From a virus, in IMG/VR virus record IMGVR_UViG_3300022933_000005, positions 1 through 64,000 of that record: a stretch of 64,000 bases of DNA. One strand, 5' to 3'. Shown piece by piece: positions 30,901 to 38,243 of this stretch. The notes under the pieces were generated by a model. The model was not told the origin of the DNA, did not search any database, and saw nothing but the letters and a program-made list of their open reading frames with translations. Each line of letters begins with the position of its first letter. The first letter of the stretch is position 1. The translations under genes and the position numbers were made by a program.

Positions 30901-31897
30901 CTTCGGGGAAATCTTCAATAACCTCTCCAACCGGAGTACTTAAAATCTCGTCTTGGGCACGGTTCTCTTCACGACGATTGCGCAATCTAAATTCGACACC
31001 GTCCGCGTCATCGCGTGGGAAGCTACGAGGCTTGGTTCGGGTATGACGTTGGCCCGGAAGATTTGTGTTAACGCCCGGTATTGAGGGACGTTCCCATACG
31101 GTGCCCTCCTGAACTATCCCATCATTATCTCCGTCCCAAGCGTTTGGATCAAACGGGTCTTTCATTGACCGTCCGATTTTGCGAATACCTCCGCGACCCC
31201 TGCCTCCGCCGCCTCCCGGGGCGAGTCTGCGACCAAGACGGTTAGCTTTTGTACGGATAGATGACGAATGTTCTTTTGTTCCGAGATACCCCGGATGTTC
31301 TTCTAGGTTTAAATGTTTCTCTAAAAGTACTGCTTTAGCTGCACGACGTGCATTCCCGGACCCCCGAGCAGTTTGAAATAATTCTTCGTTTAGGGCCTTC
31401 TGATCTGTTCCTTTTTCGGTGAAATTAAAACCTTTAGAATCGGCTCCGAAATGTCCTAAGCGTGCTTTGGCTAAAAGTGAAAGTCTTGCAGAATCGGCAC
31501 GAAAAGCTGATCCCTTATAGTCTGCTCCAATAAAGAAATCTTTATCTGTCAGATTTGATAGCCCAGCATCTTTTACTTGCGGAATCTCTCCGGCATATCT
31601 GTAGTTAACTGACTTGACATATACAAGCTGTGAGTGATCAGGAAAACGAACGGGCTTCCCTTCGGTTGCCTCATCAATCAAAGCTTGTGTTGTCGCTCTT
31701 ACGGGCGCGAACGATCCAACGGAAATTCCCGGCTGAAGATCGTCATAAATGGATTTGGTTAAACCCTTGTTGTAACTTTCAGCCCACTTTTTACCGGCAG
31801 CATGGACACCATGACAGACAGTAAAATCATCATCTTTAACAATAATTGCAAAAAGTTTATCCGAACTAACGTCTTTGATAATAGCGAACTGTCTCAT
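27995..31897 (-). CDS. giant multidomain protein with C-terminal ART-like domain (1300 aa)
   Basis: An N-terminal alpha/beta domain (about 1-160), a Gly/Arg-rich segment, then the DxDxDG cassette (from Phe249). GMRS linkers occur five times between about 390 and 650, enclosing an EEPDGS module (about 551-637). A long basic helical region follows (REIRIYRNMVEQS, RRALRKARRG). The C-terminal part (about 1055-1280) resembles ADP-ribosyltransferase-type effector domains: HPVIGRGHGS, YWSTGQGSWGSW, ILGYDTIQ, VELVMNRSAVI. Catalytic assignment is inference. Coupled to both neighbours by ATGA overlaps. Confidence 0.7.
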   Translation of the reverse strand: MRQFAIIKDVSSDKLFAIIVKDDDFTVCHGVHAAGKKWAESYNKGLTKSIYDDLQPGISVGSFAPVRATTQALIDEATEGKPVRFPDHSQLVYVKSVNYRYAGEIPQVKDAGLSNLTDKDFFIGADYKGSAFRADSARLSLLAKARLGHFGADSKGFNFTEKGTDQKALNEELFQTARGSGNARRAAKAVLLEKHLNLEEHPGYLGTKEHSSSIRTKANRLGRRLAPGGGGGRGRGGIRKIGRSMKDPFDPNAWDGDNDGIVQEGTVWERPSIPGVNTNLPGQRHTRTKPRSFPRDDADGVEFRLRNRREENRAQDEILSTPVGEVIEDFPEATEALRNTLSGFSEDDDIWETPLRDITDDGEYFGEDDLDRLLDIAVPRRREGTTDSFYRDEQGMRSQRLQPGDKVTVRHRGEDTEGTIVRLGQGGASGVGTDSYVVDVGERQSLWKRSDEILGSPGGMPSQRGMRSERYDITRDEAGKWRVIDTGNRNMRLPEEYDNREEALREAIRRDNPRGGMRSQRRPYAGTIPDRSGETRQERENRRMRGEFDEMTRVGRAARETHEEPDGSIYEFRPTLHDKPERGGNWIDITDPGQRSEMARRATERRQHEAQTGTSMGRLARPGAGSEWDRITRGGMRSRARDASVDRASQLQGMRSSRRRRRGQAEPGLDRHSDIDGQIWENLTDAERAHVGTAIDTEMRRRMHGLAWNDMNGIDPRKPKQKKRSEMTPEEEMEATFHVNPLGGIVKQYFDQAIRPDFEKDYEGDELAQKLRDYIFTDADIDTIEAAIESQIEATGDATDKAADQLKDQLREIRIYRNMVEQSNNGKDPDAFRFLEHLTPTQRARIYNRANGADKDRLETSKASWGLSKGNRINSTIGSTFTERQAAIDAVEPGVRRRAGEFSRSMAQRIWAPNPNNAYRRALRKARRGGAGSSLPGFRREEDKRSIVARRVAQLRRKLRVVKGRKGIQGAINASEKKQIKKAVDFDADGKLVTSDEGIARLGKASRALLGDKSVLKDVRMKGRGGKGTDGASEDEVEKILNQNPEMAVIWDAMGMNDLPVVVDDDNFEALIDAGHPVIGRGHGSASNATDYLDDELRFLPGGGGEASGKGEYWSTGQGSWGSWQTVEGGNTVAVLTPNVRRMDGDTLDAEFTANRSVSRAFELVRATYPGDELEKADIAEVVSRMDAEIAKITDLAEGAPIWETEVGQLWTHLLDSIRTSGNPDSLNAMLLLNKINNTSNGRNLIAPILGYDTIQSGSVELVMNRSAVITLGRTLGSSGLSQFFKQASDVRSEGRRARA
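29980..30244 (-). repeat. EEPDGS module, copy in the 1300-aa protein
   Basis: About 85 residues: VGRAARETHEEPDGSIYEFR, PTL, GGNWIDITDP, RRATERRQ, SMGRLARPGAGSEWD, ending GGMRSR. The other copies are at 39970-40240 and 41862-42135. Confidence 0.8.
31048..31153 (-). repeat. Excalibur-like cassette, copy in the 1300-aa protein
   Basis: FDPNAWDGDNDGIVQEGT then RPSIPGVNTNLPG, nearly identical to the copy at 26923-27027. Confidence 0.78.
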
Positions 31898-33834
31898 TGG
31901 GAACCGTCCAAGCGGGCGAGAATCGCGTTGTAGGCAGCAGCAAGTGTCTGGATACGAGCTTCAACAATTGTTTGAATAATATTTAGGTGAGTTTTTTCGG
32001 CTGCAGATAAAGCACCGTCGCGGTAAAGGCGATCCTTGTAATCAGTAAAATTGAATGTACGAGCTCTTTCAAGGAGGCGTTCTAGTTCGTTGCGAAATGC
32101 TTCCTGTTGGGCTTCTCGTAATTGTTGGTAATGCGAAGAATATATGCTTTCATTCGAAAGTGGTTTCATCGAAGAAATGCTTTCTTCGATTCTTTCTTGT
32201 ATGCTGATGTCGTCCAAATCTTTGAGTGCAGACGGTATATGTGTCGGCACTGTTGCTTCGCCTAGTTTCCCTACGGCAGTGGGCGGTCTATCGTTGACTC
32301 CGAGAATTAAGTCAGATAAGAGCATGCGTACTGCGTCTTCTGGATCTACATCATCGAATGTCCGATCAGTATCCATAGATGGGGCAGCGAGAACGTAGCC
32401 ACGCCGCTTGCCACCCTTCCCCGTAAACGCTGGGGGGAACGCTGCCAAACCTAGATGATTTTGGATTTCTGCTGCCGTAGCAACGTGTAAATGGTCGAAA
32501 TCGGTTTTCGAAGACTGCATAAGGTAACGATTATCGCCGACTTCAAAGATGCCTCCGGGTCGTTTCGTACCCGCTTTTCGCATCGCAGCCTGCAAAATAG
32601 ATGGATCAATTTCAGCAAGACTGCCCCCACCATTGATGTGGGTTACAGCGTCATCGACGTTACCAATTTTGTCGCCAACACCTTCGGGCACTTCAGCTTC
32701 AGGAACTTCAGCTTCCACTGTGGGTGTTTTGTCTGGCTTGGATTTGAGGGCATCCGCAACGGAACGAGCTGATCCTTTCCAGTCCTCCGTGTATGCGATA
32801 CCTGTTCCCGTCTCCTCGTCGACAAATTTTAGTCTGGCCGCAGGATCTTTAGAATTGTCTTTCTTCATGGCGGCATTAACCGTGCGGCCCAGTTTTCTAC
32901 GTTCACCGACAGTGAGCCCTCGAACCTTTTCAATAGAAAGAGAAGATCCGTCAGGAAGAACGTAAGAGATATTAGTAACTCCCGTATTGGACAGGAGACC
33001 CAACTCTTCGCCGCCCATTCCATCAACGGATGTGAGATTCATTAAGTAGGTGGCGCCTTCCATATCCCTGTTGTCTGGGATGGTTCTAAGGACGGCAGGA
33101 CTGACGACCGGCTCCAACTGGAACCCATCTCGACGGACGAGCCGAGCCGTGTTTATGTCGGGCTTACCCATGGCTTCTATGATTTTTCCAGTAGCACGAA
33201 TGCGTTCTTGGCGGTCGTCGTTGCCGACGCGGGGAATATCTGGCCTACGGCTTTTTAGAACGTCTTGGCCTGAGCGTCCACGAATTACTTCACCTTCGGG
33301 TCCTGCGGGTGCACCAGCAGCGGCCCTACGAATGGCGGCAATGGTTGCACCGATAGCAGATGGGATATCGAAAAGTTGTTGTCCGCAAGTGGATAGTTGA
33401 TTATCAGTAAACCGACCACCGTATTGGTAGCCCTCTGGGCATCGGTGTGCTCGTCCACGTTTGCGAATGCCTCGTCCACCTCCGGGGAGACCGGGAGTGA
33501 TTGCCCGCCATCCGGCGGAACGTAAGGGACTTCGAACTCTGGAAATGTTTCCGGGTGTGATGATTGAACCCGCAGCCTGAGCTGCTTGTCCAAGACGAGA
33601 ACCTGATCCAACTAAGCCCGCTTTGGTAGTTACGCTGATGTCGTACTGGCGAGTATTCCCATTTCTATGAGATAAAGCTTTATATTCGCCAATAGTTTCG
33701 TCAGATGCGCGTGCATGTCGGATTAGACCCGAAGGAATGGTGTCGTCAAGCTTTCGTAAAATTGTTCGTTTGACCTGCACTTCTAAACCGTCGCAGCAGC
33801 CCAATTCCTTCGTGTAGGTGTAGGAAGTCGCCAT
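31894..33834 (-). CDS. multidomain protein with HipA-like kinase fold (646 aa)
   Basis: Start at ATG 33834 (MATSYTYTKEL), two bases after the previous stop; a GTG four codons earlier is possible. Residues about 120-150 carry RCPEGYQYGGRFTDNQLSTC, a motif shared with the 2201-aa protein. The C-terminal half (about 415-560) resembles HipA/phosphoinositide-kinase-like folds: GGIFEVGDNRYLMQSSKTD (nucleotide loop and Lys), EIQNHLGL, RRGYVLAAP, and LLSDLILGVNDRPP with a catalytic-type Asp near 505. The metal-binding Asn is not obvious, so it may be degenerate. It overlaps the 1300-aa gene by four bases. Confidence 0.55.
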   Translation of the reverse strand: MATSYTYTKELGCCDGLEVQVKRTILRKLDDTIPSGLIRHARASDETIGEYKALSHRNGNTRQYDISVTTKAGLVGSGSRLGQAAQAAGSIITPGNISRVRSPLRSAGWRAITPGLPGGGRGIRKRGRAHRCPEGYQYGGRFTDNQLSTCGQQLFDIPSAIGATIAAIRRAAAGAPAGPEGEVIRGRSGQDVLKSRRPDIPRVGNDDRQERIRATGKIIEAMGKPDINTARLVRRDGFQLEPVVSPAVLRTIPDNRDMEGATYLMNLTSVDGMGGEELGLLSNTGVTNISYVLPDGSSLSIEKVRGLTVGERRKLGRTVNAAMKKDNSKDPAARLKFVDEETGTGIAYTEDWKGSARSVADALKSKPDKTPTVEAEVPEAEVPEGVGDKIGNVDDAVTHINGGGSLAEIDPSILQAAMRKAGTKRPGGIFEVGDNRYLMQSSKTDFDHLHVATAAEIQNHLGLAAFPPAFTGKGGKRRGYVLAAPSMDTDRTFDDVDPEDAVRMLLSDLILGVNDRPPTAVGKLGEATVPTHIPSALKDLDDISIQERIEESISSMKPLSNESIYSSHYQQLREAQQEAFRNELERLLERARTFNFTDYKDRLYRDGALSAAEKTHLNIIQTIVEARIQTLAAAYNAILARLDGSQ

Positions 33835-33836
33835 AT

Positions 33837-34481
33837 TTATTCGCACCCACAGTCCTTAGCTTCGCTGAAATCTGTAACCCATTCGTCGCCGTCGTCGCCT
33901 TCTCCGACTAATTCCCAATTGTTGTGATCTCGGAGGTAGGACGTGAAGTCCTTTTCCATCACAACGAAATCAGCTAAAACGGTTGAAGCATGCTTGAGGT
34001 CACTTGTAGTTACTACAGGATTATACCCTATAGTCGTATAAGAGCTCTTAGACTCTAAGAAGTCTCCGAAAAATACGTCTTCCTGATCCCAAGCCTCATC
34101 GAAACCTTTTTTACGTTTCTTGAAGCGCTTGCGTATTCGCTTGCTCCATTCGGCATCAGTCCATCCCAGCTTCCGAAGTTTTCCTTTACAATTCTTCATG
34201 CCCGGATGATGACACCCTTCGTTGGGCCATTTACCGGTGGTTTCGTGATGGAGCCACGCGCAAATTCTTTCCAGTGGGTATAACTCAGGGTGATTTTTAA
34301 GAATGACACGACAGCGTGTAAACCCGCCGGGCTTTTTCATGATTGGGCGCCAATATCTAAGCAATCTCTCCAGATTGCCTCGTCTCGGTCCACGTCCACG
34401 GGTAATCGATGTCAATCTCTCTTGAGGGAGATCGAGTAGAACGTCCTGTGGCCCTTTGATGTCGTAACTGTCAGTTGTCAT
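33837..34481 (-). CDS. hypothetical protein with YWRPIMKKPGGF motif (214 aa)
   Basis: Residues about 40-100: LERLLRYWRPIMKKPGGFTR, then ERICAWLHHETTGKWPNEG and CHHPGMKNCKGK, with His/Cys residues that could bind zinc. A very basic stretch follows (KRIRKRFKKRKKG) and an acidic C-terminus ending CGCE. Similar LHHxxTGxWP segments occur in structural proteins of actinobacterial phages, in my recollection, but the role is not established. It is in the late operon between giant genes. Confidence 0.55.
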   Translation of the reverse strand: MTTDSYDIKGPQDVLLDLPQERLTSITRGRGPRRGNLERLLRYWRPIMKKPGGFTRCRVILKNHPELYPLERICAWLHHETTGKWPNEGCHHPGMKNCKGKLRKLGWTDAEWSKRIRKRFKKRKKGFDEAWDQEDVFFGDFLESKSSYTTIGYNPVVTTSDLKHASTVLADFVVMEKDFTSYLRDHNNWELVGEGDDGDEWVTDFSEAKDCGCE

Positions 34482-34507
34482 GTGTAGTCACCTATAATAG
34501 TTTACGT

Positions 34508-34927
34508 TCAATTCAGTCCGGGATCTGCGAAGTTTGCAGGATTCAATGATGAAGTGATTCTTCCTCTATGCGTATGCCAAGGAGGAAATAAGAAACTTCC
34601 AACATCGACAACCTGCTCTAGCTGCTCATCTCTTTCATCTCTTGTCCGTTGTTTGCTGCGCTCGTAACGTTCAATGCGTTCTTCAATAGAGTTTCGACGG
34701 TTATCAATATGTGGATCAGACCCATCTTCTAATTGACGAAGAATCCCAACCAGTTCGTCACGACTATGACTCATCCCATTCCACTGGTTTGGTTTATAAC
34801 CGAGCGCTCGTTCTAACAAGCTTTGCCAATCCTGAATTGAAGGTTTTTCCAATTCTCCCCGCTCGGCATTTTTTGTGAAAAATTCAGCAGGTGGAATTTT
34901 GTCAGAGAATTTGAGCCATTTAGACAT
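34508..34927 (-). CDS. hypothetical late-operon protein (139 aa)
   Basis: Charged and helical (SIEERIERYERSKQRTRDERDEQ), with a C-terminal aromatic/His segment (VGSFLFPPWHTHRGRITSS). No domain is recognised. ATG 34927 overlaps the 1107-aa gene's stop by eight bases. It could be a small virion protein or a partner of one of the giants. Confidence 0.55.
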   Translation of the reverse strand: MSKWLKFSDKIPPAEFFTKNAERGELEKPSIQDWQSLLERALGYKPNQWNGMSHSRDELVGILRQLEDGSDPHIDNRRNSIEERIERYERSKQRTRDERDEQLEQVVDVGSFLFPPWHTHRGRITSSLNPANFADPGLN

Positions 34928-37900
34928 ATGTAGTTCCTCCCGATCGTATTTTTGGCGTTCCCTTAGGGGAAAGCCATTTAAATAAGCGGGTTAATGCATT
35001 CACTTCCGCAGGAGTAAGTTCTCGACGGCCATTCGGACCCCAAATTGGGAAATCCATTCCCGTAGTCATCAGAGTCATAAACTCTGCTACCAGTTCGTGG
35101 CGCCCTCCTCCTGTTAGCTCGTTGAGAAGGGCATGTGATGTATGTGCACCCGCGTAACTGCCATAAACCCTATACCCAAGATTATCTGATAAATTCCTCA
35201 GCAGGTCGATGTCTGTATCATTTAAGCCATCCCAGAAGCTGCCATCTTGAATAAGGGTTCCGACTAAGGAAGAAATAATTCCTTCGAGTGCTCCACCCTC
35301 TTCAAAGAGGCGATGGTCTCCCATGACATCTATGCCACGTTGCCCCCTAGGGTCACCGAAACTCTGGGTTTGATTGATTCGACTTCTATCAATGAACTTG
35401 TGGTCATAGACGAGAGAAGCAAGTAGTTGGTCAACTAATTTTTGTCTTAGTTCGACTCTCTGTTCAGGGCTTTTACTTGAAACGAATTCAGTAACCGGTA
35501 GTCCTGTTGAACTAACTTCGCTTTTCGACTCTTTGATTTTATTAAATCTTACTTTAAGAAGCTTGGCCAAATAGTTTTGACTCCTTTTTACTTCTTCATC
35601 ATTCAATCGCTTTCTTTCAGCACGTCTTTCTAGGTCTGTAGGGTTGAATGGATCTTTGAAAGCAGTTTGTACATTGGTGACAGGACGTGGGGCAACCGGA
35701 ATGGAAGATTTTTCATCAGCCAAAATACGATTAACTACTGCATGAGCATCGAGTAACGGTGCAACATCTTCTGGCGACACTCGTGCCGACTCGCGTATAA
35801 CGCTTGCGTTGTCGTCCGTGGCGCGAAACTTGAACCCGGGTATTCCGCTTTCCCTAAGTACCGTAGGTGCGGGTAAAACTCCTTGGTCGAGTAGCTCGAT
35901 ACCGTTGTCACGTTTATACCAGCCACCCTGAGCCAACACGTTATCCGGTACGGCGTCTAACGGTCCTATGTCATTGTCGTCGTCGAGTATAAATAGTGCT
36001 TTGTCATCAACCCTGATCCAGTTCTCTCCAGTAGCAGTTCCGTCTCTTGGCTTGTAGCTGAGATATTTACCCTTTCGATGATCTGTCAATGTGGTGACAC
36101 CATGGGCAGCGGATTCGCTGGAAAGCAATTGGTATTTTCCGAAATAGAAGCTGGGAGACATCCCGTACAAAACATGTGCAAGAGTTAATTCTTCACCCGG
36201 GGAGATGGTTAGGTCAACGTCTAGCCAAATAAGGGCAGCCTCACCTGCTAATGCGTTGAAATACTGGGCGAGTCCGGGAGTGGCTGTGTATGCGTTGCCG
36301 TCACCATCCATGATGGGTTGTCCCATCCATTCAATAAGCCGCTGAGCCCTATTGGAACCCGTCTTTTCCATAATGTCGAGATAACGCATCCATTGCCCGA
36401 CCCCCATAGTGTCAGGGTCGACACTTAGAACACCTCGGATATCGCCGTGGTTTGATAAATCTGCAGCAGCTCTATCCACGGCGAGAATCACCCTTGGGCC
36501 ATATGCTCCATGGGCCAAGGCATAACCACCAGTGCTGGTTTTATCTATATGTTCGCTATCCAGATCTAGCGCGGTTTTGTCAGCGATGGGGTTTTTTGCT
36601 ATACGATCTTTTATTCGTTCATATGCTCGTTTTAATGCGTTTTCTTCACCACCTGAATCTTTGTCTGCAAATGATTTAATATTTGCAGTATGACTTCCAT
36701 GTCCAGAGAATTCATGTGTTGCAATCGTGGCTCCAAATATTGCTTTACCTTGTTTGATAACTGCTGCCTGTTCACCTTCGGGCACATCGTCAAGGTGAGC
36801 TGCTAGGGCAATCAGAGCAGTAGTGGCGGTGTTGTGACCCCATTTTGAACTCTCTTCAGCATCTAAGCCGAGCTCAAAGTCAAGTAGTTGCGGATGATCT
36901 TTTTCTTTGCGTAAGCCGATAGTGATTCTTGGTTTTGTGTGACGAGATGGCGTTGTATCAATTTCGAACATTTCGTCAAGGCGTTCTGAGAACCGTTTGT
37001 TTCGTTCTTCCCGTGTACCCGTGGTAGCTCTCAATAGTTGTAGAGCTATTTTGTTGACCTTCCACTTCTTTCCTTGCTTGCTGGACGCTTGACCCGCAAT
37101 AGCAGGCGGTCCTTGAATGACTGGATTGCCGGGGGTTCGATTGTCCTCATGTGCAATTTCCAAGGTGTGGTTTTGAAGATCAGGGTTATCTCTTAAATTC
37201 CTCATTACAGTTAATGCCGTATATTTTTCATACAGAGAAAACTCTTCGTCGCCTTGCCGATCGGGGGTGATCAAGTCGAAATAGCTGCCCCCCGGATTGT
37301 CATATTTACGCCCTATTGGGTCACCATTCTGATTGTAACGAATTGTCATTCTTTGATTGAGGCCGGGTCCGAATCCGCTGTGAAGTTGAGCTGCAATTTC
37401 TCGAAAATCGTCAGTGGTTCGTATGGGACGCCCGTCAAGAAAGGCTTCACTCAATTCATTTTCTAAATCGATCCAACTTTGCAAGAGCTCTTCAGGGTCG
37501 TTGCCTGTGAGGTGGGCAGACAAGGCTGCTTCTGTTTTCTTCCAGCTGTAATAACGATTCTTGGCTACATAGAGGTCTTGTGGTGAAGCGTCAAACAAGG
37601 TTGTGGGATTTGGCGGCTCATCTTTCATGAACCGTTTCCGTGGTAGTTGGTTTGTTGACCTAAGACCATCCGGAGTTAGATTCGTTCGTACTGACGGCGT
37701 AGCAGCTCTAGCCCACTGGGTACCTTCCTGAATAAAGCCATCCAAATCACCGTCATGAGCATTTCTGTCAAACCGAATTCCTCTACGGAAACCTCTGACG
37801 GCTCCCGTAGCTGCACGACCAGCCATCCTGCCGACACTTCTCGCAAAAGCTTTTTCGTTGAGCCCTGCGGATATCAGCGATCGATATTCGATAGCTCGGT

Positions 37901-38243
37901 TGGCCTTCTCTTCCATTTGTCGGACACGACTAGGCCCGTCGTCTGTTTTAAACTTGCTAATCACATTTACGCCAACCAATAAATCAGCCGGTTCGGCAAC
38001 TCGGTCAATAAAGACGTGTTCCCAGCGAGGTTTTAGACTTCCCTTGTTGCCGGTCCAAAGAAATTTATGAAAATCTGAATCCATAAGACGCTGTATGCGC
38101 GGTTTTTTAGAGACGTATGCAAAAAAGTTGACGAATGTTGGAGGAGAATCGGGTTTGACCACTACACCGGTAGAGTCGTTATCTGATTCCAATAGATAAT
38201 AAATTCGACTATCGCCCGTATTGGCAACGTGTATAGCTTTCAT
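34920..38243 (-). CDS. giant multidomain protein with HExxxH motif (1107 aa)
   Basis: An N-terminal alpha/beta domain of about 100 residues, related in position to those of the other giants. The most divergent DxDxDG cassette starts at Phe158 (FDRNAHDGDLDGFIQEGT), followed by one GLRS linker. A central domain contains ATHEFSGHGSH (His510, Glu511, His515): HExxxH rather than HExxH, so a zincin-like fold is possible but activity is doubtful. The C-terminus has HALLNELTGGGRHELVAEFM, another His/Glu pattern. I cannot name the enzyme. ATGA overlap with the 2201-aa gene. Confidence 0.6.
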   Translation of the reverse strand: MKAIHVANTGDSRIYYLLESDNDSTGVVVKPDSPPTFVNFFAYVSKKPRIQRLMDSDFHKFLWTGNKGSLKPRWEHVFIDRVAEPADLLVGVNVISKFKTDDGPSRVRQMEEKANRAIEYRSLISAGLNEKAFARSVGRMAGRAATGAVRGFRRGIRFDRNAHDGDLDGFIQEGTQWARAATPSVRTNLTPDGLRSTNQLPRKRFMKDEPPNPTTLFDASPQDLYVAKNRYYSWKKTEAALSAHLTGNDPEELLQSWIDLENELSEAFLDGRPIRTTDDFREIAAQLHSGFGPGLNQRMTIRYNQNGDPIGRKYDNPGGSYFDLITPDRQGDEEFSLYEKYTALTVMRNLRDNPDLQNHTLEIAHEDNRTPGNPVIQGPPAIAGQASSKQGKKWKVNKIALQLLRATTGTREERNKRFSERLDEMFEIDTTPSRHTKPRITIGLRKEKDHPQLLDFELGLDAEESSKWGHNTATTALIALAAHLDDVPEGEQAAVIKQGKAIFGATIATHEFSGHGSHTANIKSFADKDSGGEENALKRAYERIKDRIAKNPIADKTALDLDSEHIDKTSTGGYALAHGAYGPRVILAVDRAAADLSNHGDIRGVLSVDPDTMGVGQWMRYLDIMEKTGSNRAQRLIEWMGQPIMDGDGNAYTATPGLAQYFNALAGEAALIWLDVDLTISPGEELTLAHVLYGMSPSFYFGKYQLLSSESAAHGVTTLTDHRKGKYLSYKPRDGTATGENWIRVDDKALFILDDDNDIGPLDAVPDNVLAQGGWYKRDNGIELLDQGVLPAPTVLRESGIPGFKFRATDDNASVIRESARVSPEDVAPLLDAHAVVNRILADEKSSIPVAPRPVTNVQTAFKDPFNPTDLERRAERKRLNDEEVKRSQNYLAKLLKVRFNKIKESKSEVSSTGLPVTEFVSSKSPEQRVELRQKLVDQLLASLVYDHKFIDRSRINQTQSFGDPRGQRGIDVMGDHRLFEEGGALEGIISSLVGTLIQDGSFWDGLNDTDIDLLRNLSDNLGYRVYGSYAGAHTSHALLNELTGGGRHELVAEFMTLMTTGMDFPIWGPNGRRELTPAEVNALTRLFKWLSPKGTPKIRSGGTTYV
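37672..37772 (-). repeat. Excalibur-like cassette, divergent copy in the 1107-aa protein
   Basis: FDRNAHDGDLDGFIQEGT then ATPSVRTNL. The Asp/Gly loop is conserved, but Trp is replaced by His and the Pro/Gly tail is altered. Confidence 0.65.
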
